A stretch of 14,225 bases of DNA from RGIG3009 sp964433065 (GTDB taxonomy: Bacteria > Bacillota > Clostridia > Oscillospirales > Acutalibacteraceae): contig CAYSPZ010000043.1 in assembly GCA_964433065.1 (NCBI GenBank), forward strand, positions 1-14,225, read 5' to 3'. A program made the position numbers and the translations under genes. The notes under the pieces are model-generated. The model did not search any database and was not told the origin of the DNA. It saw only the letters and a program-made list of their open reading frames with translations. Below, piece after piece: positions 1-6,358 of this stretch; the first letter of the stretch is position 1; each line of letters begins with the position of its first letter.

Positions 1-75
1 GTCGAGCGAAAATCCGCCGCTCAAAAACGGAGTTCGAATATGTCGCGCTACCCTAGTATATGGAGATGGGAACTT

Positions 76-906
76 ATGTATACCATACTGAAAAAACGAG
101 CGCTGAACGCTTTCGTGACGTGGATGGATATCGAAGCGCCGCTGATCGCCAAAAAAGTAAAAGCCGGTCAGTTTATCATTTTGCGGGTCAACGAAACGGG
201 TGAACGTATTCCGTTGACGGTGGCGGATCATGACATCGAACGCGGCTCGATCACCGTCATGTACCAAAAAGTGGGGAAGACGACCGATTTGTTGGATACT
301 TTGAACGTGGGGGACGGGATCTTAGACGTTGTCGGCCCGCTCGGCAAAGCGACCGAGTGTGAGGGTGTTCATCGGGTCGCGGTGATCGGCGGCGGTGTCG
401 GCTGCGCGATCGCCTATCCCGAAGCCAAAGCGTTTTATCGTTTGGGTGCGACGGTTGATCTTATTGCCGGTTTCCGTAACCGCGATTTGGTAATGTTGGA
501 ATCGGAACTGTCTGCTGTGTGCGGACGGTTGTTTATGATGACCGATGACGGCAGTTACGGGGAGCAAGGGTTCGTCACCGATAAATTGCGCTCGTTGCTC
601 GAAAACGGTGAAACATACGATCTGGTCATTGCGATCGGACCGGTGCCGATGATGCGTGCGGTCGCCAAAGTGACTGCGGAATACGGTGTCAAGACGATCG
701 TGTCGATGAACTCCATTATGGTAGACGGTACGGGAATGTGCGGCGGTTGCCGTCTGACGGTCGGCGGACAGACGAAGTTCGCTTGCGTGGACGGTCCCGA
801 ATTTGACGCACATCTGGTGGACTGGGACGAAGCAATGAAGCGGCTCGGTCAGTATAAAGAGGAAGAACATCGGTGTCGGTTGGCATTTGCGGGAGGCAAA
901 CAGTAA
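76..906 (+). CDS. nfnA: NfnA: ferredoxin-NADP reductase-like FAD/[2Fe-2S] subunit (sulfide dehydrogenase alpha-type)
   Basis: Small subunit of the NADH-dependent reduced ferredoxin:NADP+ oxidoreductase (Nfn), a cytoplasmic enzyme that couples ferredoxin and NADH oxidation to NADP+ reduction. The 276-residue product has the family layout: an FAD-binding barrel with RIPLTVAD at 44-51, a nucleotide-binding domain with GGGVG at 105-109, and a C-terminal [2Fe-2S] segment with Cys222, Cys225 and Cys237. Asp217 lies five residues before the first Cys, which fits the unusual one-Asp, three-Cys ligand set known for Nfn. I chose ATG 76 over the in-frame ATG 40 because a GGAG lies ten bases upstream and MYTILKK matches the normal N-terminus of the family. 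The stop overlaps the nfnB start by one base, so the two subunits are probably translationally coupled. The same family was formerly annotated as dihydroorotate dehydrogenase electron-transfer subunit or sulfide dehydrogenase; the adjacent nfnB makes Nfn the best reading. Confidence 0.9.
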   Translation: MYTILKKRALNAFVTWMDIEAPLIAKKVKAGQFIILRVNETGERIPLTVADHDIERGSITVMYQKVGKTTDLLDTLNVGDGILDVVGPLGKATECEGVHRVAVIGGGVGCAIAYPEAKAFYRLGATVDLIAGFRNRDLVMLESELSAVCGRLFMMTDDGSYGEQGFVTDKLRSLLENGETYDLVIAIGPVPMMRAVAKVTAEYGVKTIVSMNSIMVDGTGMCGGCRLTVGGQTKFACVDGPEFDAHLVDWDEAMKRLGQYKEEEHRCRLAFAGGKQ

Positions 907-2300
907 TGGTACGAAATCAACAATCTCATAAAACACCGATGCCGGAACAAGAACCGCAAATTCGCGCCGCAAATTTTGACGAGGTTGCGTATGGGTATAC
1001 CGTCGAAATGGCGCAAAATGAGGCGGCGCGGTGTTTACAATGTAAAAATCATCCCTGTATGGACGGGTGTCCCGTACACGTACAGATCCCCGATTTTATT
1101 GCACAGATCGTGAGCGGCAATTTCGACGGTGCTTATCACACCATTCGCGAAACCAACGCGTTGCCCGCGATCTGCGGCCGCGTTTGCCCGCAGGAACGTC
1201 AATGCGAATCCAAGTGTGTGCGCGGTATGAAAGGCGAGGCGGTCGGTATCGGTCGTCTGGAGCGGTTTGCCGCCGATTGGCATATGAATCACCCGTGTGA
1301 AGAAGAAGCGGCAAAACGCACCGAAAACGGTCATCGTGTGGCGATCGTAGGTGCAGGTCCTGCGGGTCTTACCTGTGCTGGTGATCTGAATAAACTGGGC
1401 TACGACGTGACCGTATTTGAAGCGTTCCACACGGCGGGCGGTGTACTGATGTACGGTATCCCCGAATTTCGGTTGCCCAAAACGATCGTCCAAAAAGAGA
1501 TCGACCAATTAAAACAAGACGGCGTGGATATTCGTCTGAATATGGTTATTGGTAAGATCTTAGATATCGACGAGTTGTTTGAGCAAGGATACGAAGCGGT
1601 ATTTATTGGCAGCGGCGCAGGTCTGCCTCGCTTTATGGATATCGAGGGCGAAGGTTTGATGGGTGTATTTTCGGCGAACGAATTTTTAACGCGCATCAAT
1701 CTGATGAAAGCGTACCGTGACGATTACGACACACCCGTGCAACGCGGAAAACGAGTGGCGGTCGTCGGCGGCGGTAACGTGGCAATGGACGCGGCGCGTT
1801 GCGCGAAACGGCTCGGTGCCGAGAAAGTGTATATCGTGTATCGGCGCGGGGAAGAGGAGTTGCCCGCCCGTAAAGAGGAGATACACCACGCAAAAGAAGA
1901 GGGGATCGAATTTCGTTATCTGACCGCACCCGTAGCGGTGTGCGGTACGGACGACGGGTTCGTGAAGGAACTTTGTTGTATCAAAATGGAACTGGGCGAA
2001 CCGGATACGTCGGGACGTCGCAGTCCGCAACCGATACCGAACAGTGAGTGTTCTCTGGAAGTGGATATGGTGATCGCCGCGATCGGTAACGTACCCAACC
2101 CGTTGTTGCACGATACGACCGACGGTCTTGAAGCGAACCGCCGCGGCGGACTGGTCGTGGACGAGGAAACGATGCAGACCACCCGCGAAGGGGTGTATGC
2201 GGGCGGTGACGCCGTAACGGGTGCCGCGACCGTCATTCTGGCGATGGGCGCGGGCAAAAAAGCCGCTGCGGCGATCGATCAATATCTGCGTGAAAAATAA
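906..2300 (+). CDS. nfnB: NfnB: NADPH/FAD-binding large subunit, GltD-like (annotated elsewhere as glutamate synthase small subunit, gltA)
   Basis: Large subunit of Nfn, 464 residues. An N-terminal domain carries two [4Fe-4S]-type cysteine groups (Cys43, 46, 51, 55 and Cys90, 94, 100, 104). Next come an FAD Rossmann motif GAGPAG at 149-154, a pyridine-nucleotide motif GGGNVA at 288-293 with the YRRGEEELPAR segment just after it, and the C-terminal FAD contact YAGGDAVTGAATV from 431. In Nfn this FAD is the bifurcating flavin. The start is ATG 906, inside the TAATG junction with nfnA, with GGGAGG at 891-896; an upstream ATG at 873 in the same frame would add 11 unconserved residues. GltD of glutamate synthase has the same fold, but no large glutamate synthase subunit is present and the partner is NfnA. 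I see no clear hairpin terminator after the stop. Confidence 0.9.
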   Translation: MVRNQQSHKTPMPEQEPQIRAANFDEVAYGYTVEMAQNEAARCLQCKNHPCMDGCPVHVQIPDFIAQIVSGNFDGAYHTIRETNALPAICGRVCPQERQCESKCVRGMKGEAVGIGRLERFAADWHMNHPCEEEAAKRTENGHRVAIVGAGPAGLTCAGDLNKLGYDVTVFEAFHTAGGVLMYGIPEFRLPKTIVQKEIDQLKQDGVDIRLNMVIGKILDIDELFEQGYEAVFIGSGAGLPRFMDIEGEGLMGVFSANEFLTRINLMKAYRDDYDTPVQRGKRVAVVGGGNVAMDAARCAKRLGAEKVYIVYRRGEEELPARKEEIHHAKEEGIEFRYLTAPVAVCGTDDGFVKELCCIKMELGEPDTSGRRSPQPIPNSECSLEVDMVIAAIGNVPNPLLHDTTDGLEANRRGGLVVDEETMQTTREGVYAGGDAVTGAATVILAMGAGKKAAAAIDQYLREK

Positions 2301-2393
2301 AGTCGAATTTCGTAAATTTGTGAAATTATAAGAAAGTTTTTGACAATTTGATACAATAATTTCGCAATTTGAATAATTTTTTTAAAAAAATGC

Positions 2394-2422
2394 TTGACTT
2401 TACAAAAAATGTTCGATATACT
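2394..2422 (+). promoter_or_regulatory. Sigma-A-type promoter for the sigma factor gene
   Basis: TTGACT at 2394-2399 and TATACT at 2417-2422 are separated by exactly 17 bases, within an AT-rich 176-base gap after nfnB. Transcription would start near 2429 and give a short leader of about 48 bases before the TTG start codon at 2477. The -10 overlaps a palindrome at 2418-2441. Confidence 0.75.
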
Positions 2423-2441
2423 CATAATTAATTACGAGTAT
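2418..2441. promoter_or_regulatory. 24-base near-perfect palindrome over the -10 and transcription start (operator candidate)
   Basis: The half starting ATACTC at 2418 is mirrored by GAGTAT ending at 2441. Eleven of twelve base pairs match; the only mismatch is A2424 against C2435. It covers most of the -10 (2417-2422) and the predicted start site, a position typical of a repressor site. No regulator is identified. Confidence 0.5.
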
Positions 2442-2454
2442 ATTTTTCTCGTAA
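2432..2454 (+). promoter_or_regulatory. 5' leader hairpin ahead of the sigma factor
   Basis: TTACGAG at 2432-2438 is perfectly complementary to CTCGTAA at 2448-2454, with a 9-base T-rich loop. It shares its left arm with the right half of the palindrome at 2418-2441. It sits in the predicted transcript, ten bases before the GAGGTGG ribosome-binding site (2464-2470). Confidence 0.4.
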
Positions 2455-2476
2455 ATGCTGTTTGAGGTGGTTGTTG

Positions 2477-3058
2477 TTGAACGCTTCTTCCGCTGTTTCG
2501 TTGAGAGAGAAGAACGATGAACAGTTGGTGCTTTTGGCAAAGGAACCGAACGAAGAGGCTTTCGCAATATTGGTAGCGCGATATTTACCGATGTTGCAAC
2601 GGTTATCACAACAATTCCGCTCACAGCCGTTCGAACGGGAAGATCTGGTGCAAGAAGGATTAATGGCATTGTTGTCTGCCGTCCGCACCTATCGCGTCGA
2701 ACGGAACGGATCCTTTCGGACCTATGCTTATGTATGCTCCCGTAACCGTATGGTTTCGGCATTGCGACGGGATTCCGCTTGGGATCGTGTCGGAGATACA
2801 GAACCGTTTGTGGAAGATGATGAGTGTTATACCTCAAAGACGGATGATCCCGCCGAGGTGTTTTACCGTCGCGAGGAATGGGAACAACTACGTAACCGTA
2901 TTCGCGGTGCATTGACCGATTCGGAGTATCAGGTATTGATGTTATATTTAGCGTCCTATTCCTATCGGGAAATAGCCGAACGTTTACAGATAACCGAAAA
3001 AGCGGTGGATAACGCGTTGCAGCGTATGCGCCGCAAACTGGCTGTAATGCCCATTTGA
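2477..3058 (+). CDS. Sigma-70 family sigma factor, SigH-like
   Basis: Alternative RNA polymerase sigma factor of 193 residues. Region 2 runs from about 24 to 100, with EREDLVQEGLMALLSAVR as region 2.2 and the aromatic FRTYAYVCSRNRMVSALRR as regions 2.3-2.4. An acidic linker follows (102-127), then region 4 at 144-190 with the helix-turn-helix YREIAERLQITEKAVDNALQ. The ending resembles SigH/Spo0H (KSIDNALQR type), but region 2.4 is rather different, so it may be a SigH paralogue and not the housekeeping SigH itself. I chose TTG 2477 because AGGTGG ends six bases upstream; TTG codons at 2462, 2471 and 2474 overlap or crowd that site. A rare start codon and a leader hairpin suggest tight control of translation. 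The zinc-ribbon gene follows after 131 bases. Confidence 0.85.
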   Translation: MNASSAVSLREKNDEQLVLLAKEPNEEAFAILVARYLPMLQRLSQQFRSQPFEREDLVQEGLMALLSAVRTYRVERNGSFRTYAYVCSRNRMVSALRRDSAWDRVGDTEPFVEDDECYTSKTDDPAEVFYRREEWEQLRNRIRGALTDSEYQVLMLYLASYSYREIAERLQITEKAVDNALQRMRRKLAVMPI

Positions 3059-3061
3059 TTG

Positions 3062-3086
3062 GCTTTTACGGACTTGTCCGTTAAGC
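3062..3086 (+). other. Hairpin directly after the sigma factor stop codon
   Basis: ACGGAC at 3068-3073 pairs with GTCCGT at 3076-3081, and outer GCTT (3062-3065) pairs with AAGC (3083-3086) across a small internal loop. There is no T-run after it, so it does not look like an intrinsic terminator; it could be a processing or stabilising structure between the two genes. A 10-base palindrome GCATATATGC (3085-3094) overlaps its end. Confidence 0.35.
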
Positions 3087-3092
3087 ATATAT

Positions 3093-3154
3093 GCCTTGGT
3101 AGCTTAATAAGAGCGTTGTTTCACAAAGGTGTCGGTCAGAATCCGTCGCGGGGC
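3093..3154 (+). other. tRNA-like cloverleaf fold in the leader of the zinc-ribbon gene (degenerate tRNA or chance fold)
   Basis: A 62-base segment can be folded like a small tRNA. GCCTTGG (3093-3099) pairs with GCGGGGC (3148-3154) in six of seven positions, two of them G-U. A TA spacer follows, then a GCTT/GAGC arm (3102-3105, 3111-3114), one spacer base, and a TTGT/ACAA arm (3116-3119, 3123-3126). Four variable bases precede a GTCGG/CCGTC arm (3131-3135, 3143-3147) with one mismatch and a seven-base loop TCAGAAT. It lacks the D-loop GG, the TTC of the T loop and a seven-base anticodon loop, so it is not a working tRNA gene. A weak TTTACG-17-TATATG match (3065-3093) could be a local promoter. 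Confidence 0.25.
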
Positions 3155-3189
3155 AAAACACATCATCATTTTAAAGCGAGGTAAAAACA

Positions 3190-3465
3190 ATGTACGAAGA
3201 CAAAACTCTTGTCTGCAAAGAATGCGGAGCCGAATTTGTGTTCACCGCCGGTGAGCAAGAATTCTATGCTGAAAAAGGCTTCGTGAACGAGCCGCAACGC
3301 TGCAAGGCTTGCCGCGACGCTCGTAAGAATGCCGCCAGACCTGAGAGAGAGATGCACACCGCGATCTGTGCAAACTGCGGTCAAGAAGCCAAAGTGCCTT
3401 TCAAACCGCGTGAGGATCGTCCTGTGTATTGCAGTGAGTGCTTTGCCAGCATGAAAGAAAACTAA
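3190..3465 (+). CDS. Double zinc-ribbon protein (zf-trcl type plus CxxC-CxxC motif)
   Basis: A 91-residue cytoplasmic protein with four CxxC pairs: Cys9/12 with Cys38/41 form the first ribbon, and Cys60/63 with Cys81/84 the second. The first half, with DKTLVCKECGAEFVFTAGEQ and FYAEKGF, is the 'probable zinc-ribbon' family widespread in Clostridia; the second half ends with VPFKPREDRPVYCSECF, typical of the same proteins. The ribosome-binding site GCGAGG (3176-3181) lies eight bases before the ATG. The biochemical role of the family is unknown to me; nucleic-acid or protein binding through the ribbons is inferred. It follows a sigma factor gene and probably shares its transcript, and a strong terminator closes the unit 15 bases after the stop. 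Confidence 0.85.
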   Translation: MYEDKTLVCKECGAEFVFTAGEQEFYAEKGFVNEPQRCKACRDARKNAARPEREMHTAICANCGQEAKVPFKPREDRPVYCSECFASMKEN

Positions 3466-3476
3466 TTGGTTTTCCG

Positions 3477-3506
3477 AAAAGCCGACCGTTTGCGGTCGGC
3501 TTTTTT
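3477..3506 (+). terminator. Intrinsic terminator after the zinc-ribbon gene
   Basis: GCCGACCG (3481-3488) and CGGTCGGC (3493-3500) form a perfect 8-bp stem with loop TTTG, followed by six T (3501-3506) and preceded by four A. Confidence 0.92.
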
Positions 3507-3513
3507 CCGCCTG

Positions 3514-3551
3514 AAAAAGCGTATCGAACAAATGTGTTCGATACGCTTTTT
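3514..3551. terminator. Intrinsic terminator after the histidine kinase operon (bidirectional)
   Basis: A perfect 17-base inverted repeat (3514-3530 against 3535-3551, loop AATG) has a 12-bp core flanked by A5 and T5. It lies just downstream of the minus-strand kinase stop (3559) and gives a U-run in both directions. It backs up the + strand terminator at 3477-3506. Confidence 0.92.
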
Positions 3552-3558
3552 GCGGTTG

Positions 3559-5025
3559 TTATTTAAGCGGCAATTCGATGTAGAATTGTACACCGCCGTC
3601 CACGTTGCAAACACCGTACGGCATTTTGTGTGCTTCCATAATGGCGGCAACCACCGACAATCCAACACCTGAACCGCCGTAGGTGCGCGTGTGGGATTGG
3701 TCGATTTTATAAAAACTCTCCCAAATACGCGGCATCTCTTCCTCCGGAATGAAAGAGCCTTCGTTGGTGACGGTGATACGCAGGGTCTCATAATCGGTTG
3801 TTTGCCAACCGATCTGTACCGTTTTACCCTCGGGGGTGTGATGAATCGCATTGGTGATGAAATTGGTCATCACGTTTTCGATCAGTTGTGCGTCACCCCA
3901 TACAAAGGTAGGCTCTTCGGGAAGAGGCAATAGTCGAATGTGGTGTTCGTCGATCAACGGCAAATACCGCGAGGTCAATCCTTCGCACAGATGCCGTATA
4001 TCAAAACGGTTGATCTGTAACTGTTCGCTTCCCGATTGCAATTGCATCAGCATGGTCATACGGGAGATCATCTGGGACAAGCGGGCGGTCTCCTCTTCGA
4101 TCACCTGACAGTAAAACGCGCGTTGTTGTTCATCTTGTACCACGTTTTCCTGTAACCCTTCCGCGTACGTTTGAATGAGTGCAATGGGGGTTTTGAGTTC
4201 GTGCGATACGTTGCGGATAAACGAACGACGCGCTTCGTCCTGTCGTTCACTGCGCTCGATATCGTTTTGCAGCCGTGCGTTGGCGGTCTTCAGATCGGAG
4301 AGTGCCGTTTCCAGCGCCCCTGAAACGGTGTTCAGGTTTTGACCGAGTTGCGACAGTTCGTCTTGTCCGTGTCCGTCGTAACGCATTTCAAAGTTGAGAT
4401 CCGCCATATTTTCCGCCATCGCGGACAATTTCGAAAGCGGTTTTGTGAACGAGCGGATCAGGATGATCAATACCAGACAACCGATGACAAGCGTTGCCAA
4501 TGCCGACCACCATAAAAAACGGTTGGCGATGGCGGTACTGGCTGCCATATCGGTCAACGAAGCTTCCAAAATGACGTTGATACCGTTGTCGGTCTTTCCG
4601 TATAGTAACAGGACGTCCGACGAGGGGGTCTGTTCATTTCGTGAAAGATCACGAACGGTATACTCACCGTTTGGTGCGTTTAACGTGGGTAAGAACGGAA
4701 AAGAACCGGTCAATGAATCGGGTAACATCATTGCGGGATCACGGTGAAAAACGGTGCGTTCGTTCCAGACGAATAACGAGATATCACGGTATTCCGTGCG
4801 TTGATCCAGTCGGTCTTTCAGCGTTTTCGGGTCGGCGGATAAGGTGTTGATCAATTCGTAGGTTTCCACCAACGAGTCGGTCTGTTGGTTACGATAGATC
4901 TCGGAAAAAGCAAAGGTGTTTAACAGCAAGTTGAGGGCAAACAGCAGGACGATACACAGCAGTACCGTCAATACGATCTTAAAGGAGAAGGAACGGGTGA
5001 TCGAGCGGGAAGAAGAGCGGTTCAT
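3559..5025 (-). CDS. Two-component sensor histidine kinase
   Basis: Membrane sensor kinase of 488 residues. Two membrane segments (about 16-39 and 170-192) enclose an extracytoplasmic sensing domain of about 130 residues with no motif I recognise. A HAMP region (about 190-245), a short coiled stretch, and HisKA with phosphoacceptor His275 in RNVSHELKTP follow. The ATPase domain has its N-box at 381-393 (Asn388 and Asn392), G1-like NEG at 421-423, F-box around WESFYK, and GGSGVGLS at 450-457. Replacement of DxG by NEG is common in this Firmicute group, so I expect an active kinase. The ATG overlaps the regulator stop by four bases (ATGA), and GAGG seven bases upstream lies inside the regulator gene. 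It is the last gene of the operon. Stimulus and targets cannot be read from the sequence. Confidence 0.92.
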   Translation of the reverse strand: MNRSSSRSITRSFSFKIVLTVLLCIVLLFALNLLLNTFAFSEIYRNQQTDSLVETYELINTLSADPKTLKDRLDQRTEYRDISLFVWNERTVFHRDPAMMLPDSLTGSFPFLPTLNAPNGEYTVRDLSRNEQTPSSDVLLLYGKTDNGINVILEASLTDMAASTAIANRFLWWSALATLVIGCLVLIILIRSFTKPLSKLSAMAENMADLNFEMRYDGHGQDELSQLGQNLNTVSGALETALSDLKTANARLQNDIERSERQDEARRSFIRNVSHELKTPIALIQTYAEGLQENVVQDEQQRAFYCQVIEEETARLSQMISRMTMLMQLQSGSEQLQINRFDIRHLCEGLTSRYLPLIDEHHIRLLPLPEEPTFVWGDAQLIENVMTNFITNAIHHTPEGKTVQIGWQTTDYETLRITVTNEGSFIPEEEMPRIWESFYKIDQSHTRTYGGSGVGLSVVAAIMEAHKMPYGVCNVDGGVQFYIELPLK

Positions 5026-5702
5026 GATTGCGCCTCAAACTTATAGCCGATACCGCGTATCGTTTTGATCAGTTCGCCCGCTTCTCCGAGTTTGCTTCGT
5101 AATTTTTTGATGTGCGTGTCTACCGTGCGGGAATCGCCGAAATAATCGTATTGCCAGACGTTATCCAAGATCTTATCGCGCGACAGGGCGATGCCTTGAT
5201 TGGTGATGAGGAAAGATAACAATTCAAATTCGGTATACGTCAGTTCGACTACCTGATCGTTCACGTATACTTCGCGTGCGAGATGATCGATGCGCAACGG
5301 ACACGTTTCGGGATCCAGATGCGTTTTTTGCCGACGCAACACCGCTTCGATACGGGCGGCTAAGATTTTAAGACTGAACGGTTTCGCTATGTATTCATCT
5401 GCGCCCAGATCGAAGCCTTTGAGTTCGTCTTCTTCGTCGCTTTTGGCGGTGATAATGATGATTGGCGTGGGACTTTTCTCGCGGATCTTTTGACACACTT
5501 CCAGACCGTTCATTTGCGGCATCATAATGTCAAGCAGGACCAGATCGGGGTGTTCTTTGCGAAAAAGTTTCAACGCTTCGGCACCGTCTTTGGCTTCCAA
5601 GACCCGATACCCTCTTGCGCGAAGATAATCGAATACAATGCGGCGCATCAACGGTTCATCGTCGGCAATCAGAATGGTCGGCATAGAGGATGTTGCGTTC
5701 AT
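5022..5702 (-). CDS. OmpR/PhoB-family response regulator
   Basis: DNA-binding partner of the adjacent kinase, 226 residues. The receiver domain (8-122) has the acidic pair Asp14/Asp15, phosphoacceptor Asp58 in LVLLDIMMP, Thr85 and Lys107 in the AKPF motif. The winged-helix output domain (about 128-225) has the typical ELTYTEFELLSFLITN stretch and the DSRTVDTHIKKLRSKL recognition region. The start is ATG 5702 with AGGAG seven bases upstream; an in-frame TTG at 5723 would add seven residues and overlaps the previous gene, so I rejected it. It is 13 bases downstream of the DUF4364 gene and overlaps the kinase by four bases, so the three genes should be co-transcribed from the promoter at 6288-6316. 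Confidence 0.93.
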   Translation of the reverse strand: MNATSSMPTILIADDEPLMRRIVFDYLRARGYRVLEAKDGAEALKLFRKEHPDLVLLDIMMPQMNGLEVCQKIREKSPTPIIIITAKSDEEDELKGFDLGADEYIAKPFSLKILAARIEAVLRRQKTHLDPETCPLRIDHLAREVYVNDQVVELTYTEFELLSFLITNQGIALSRDKILDNVWQYDYFGDSRTVDTHIKKLRSKLGEAGELIKTIRGIGYKFEAQS

Positions 5703-5715
5703 AGCACTTCTCCTG

Positions 5716-6267
5716 TCACTCAATTTCGGTGGTAAGCGAATCGATCACCGCTTTGTAAAGTGAAAGCGGATCGTTTAGGAAACGGTCGGCGATTGTTTGC
5801 GCCTGTTCCTCGTTGCCCACCGATAACGCTAAGGTCATCAACGGTGTATCGGCATTACCGACGGTACATTTTACCGTAACGCCGTGTTCATCACGATGAA
5901 TGGAAACTTCGTTTTCTTTCTCGTTTTTCAGACGATTGAGCAACCGCTTTGCGGACGATACCGAGCGTTCGCGCAAGGTGAACGGCAACATATCCTGCAA
6001 CATAAGCGCGGCATGTCGTCCCGTATCGGTAACGGTCAACTGTTCCTGCTCGTCTTGCACCAGATTGCGCAACGACAACAGGTCGTCGATCGCGGTACAA
6101 ACGTCAAAAAAGTTTGCCATTCCGTTTCCGCACAAGACGGTTACGACACCTTCGCGTGATAACGGTTGGTCGATGGAAGATAACATATAACAGATCAACA
6201 GATTGATCTCGCGGTGCGAATGCAATCCGCCCGGTTCGACACCTGCGTCAAATGTATCACGAAACAT
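5716..6267 (-). CDS. DUF4364 family protein
   Basis: A 183-residue soluble protein matching the clostridial DUF4364 family. The N-terminal part (about 16-85) reads as a winged-helix domain: HREINLLICYML, a second helix around LSREGVVTVLC, and DVCTAIDDLLSLRNLV with a beta-wing LTVTDTGRHA. The remaining part is an alpha/beta region with FTLRERSVSSAK. No catalytic motif is visible. A DNA-binding or regulatory role is inferred from the winged-helix pattern and from its place as first gene of a two-component operon. ATG 6267 has AGAGG eight bases upstream; the longer in-frame start at 6297 would lie upstream of the predicted transcription start near 6281 and cover the -10, which rules it out. Confidence 0.8.
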   Translation of the reverse strand: MFRDTFDAGVEPGGLHSHREINLLICYMLSSIDQPLSREGVVTVLCGNGMANFFDVCTAIDDLLSLRNLVQDEQEQLTVTDTGRHAALMLQDMLPFTLRERSVSSAKRLLNRLKNEKENEVSIHRDEHGVTVKCTVGNADTPLMTLALSVGNEEQAQTIADRFLNDPLSLYKAVIDSLTTEIE

Positions 6268-6287
6268 AACAGTCACCTCTGATAACA

Positions 6288-6316
6288 AGTATACCACTTT
6301 TTATCATATTACGCAA
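6288..6316 (-). promoter_or_regulatory. Promoter of the DUF4364-regulator-kinase operon
   Basis: On the minus strand TTGCGT (6316-6311) and TATACT (6293-6288) are separated by 17 bases, with a TGG directly before the -10 giving an extended -10. The predicted start near 6281 leaves a short leader of about 14 bases before ATG 6267. Confidence 0.8.
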
Positions 6317-6321
6317 CACAT

Positions 6322-6357
6322 AAAAACTGCCCGTCCGAAAAAAGACGGGCAGTTTTT
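6322..6357 (-). terminator. Intrinsic terminator of the ABC transporter operon
   Basis: Arms 6322-6335 and 6344-6357 are perfectly complementary (GC-rich core ACTGCCCGTC/GACGGGCAGT, 8-base A-rich loop). On the minus strand the stem is followed by five U. The ATPase stop codon ends two bases away at 6359. Confidence 0.92.
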
Positions 6358-6358
6358 G

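Noticed and set aside
1..75. Promoter or upstream gene before nfnA
   Set aside because: No convincing -35/-10 pair and no readable end of a gene in this short edge; the region upstream is outside the window.
2340..2357. TTGACA (2340-2345) as a -35 for the sigma factor
   Set aside because: The nearest -10-like TACAAT (2352-2357) is only 6 bases away and nothing suitable is found at 16-18 bases. The TTGACT/TATACT pair downstream is far better.
3093..3154. Functional tRNA gene
   Set aside because: The D-loop is too short and lacks GG, the anticodon arm has a 3-base loop, the T loop lacks TTC, and the acceptor end carries a mismatch. Listed only as a tRNA-like fold.
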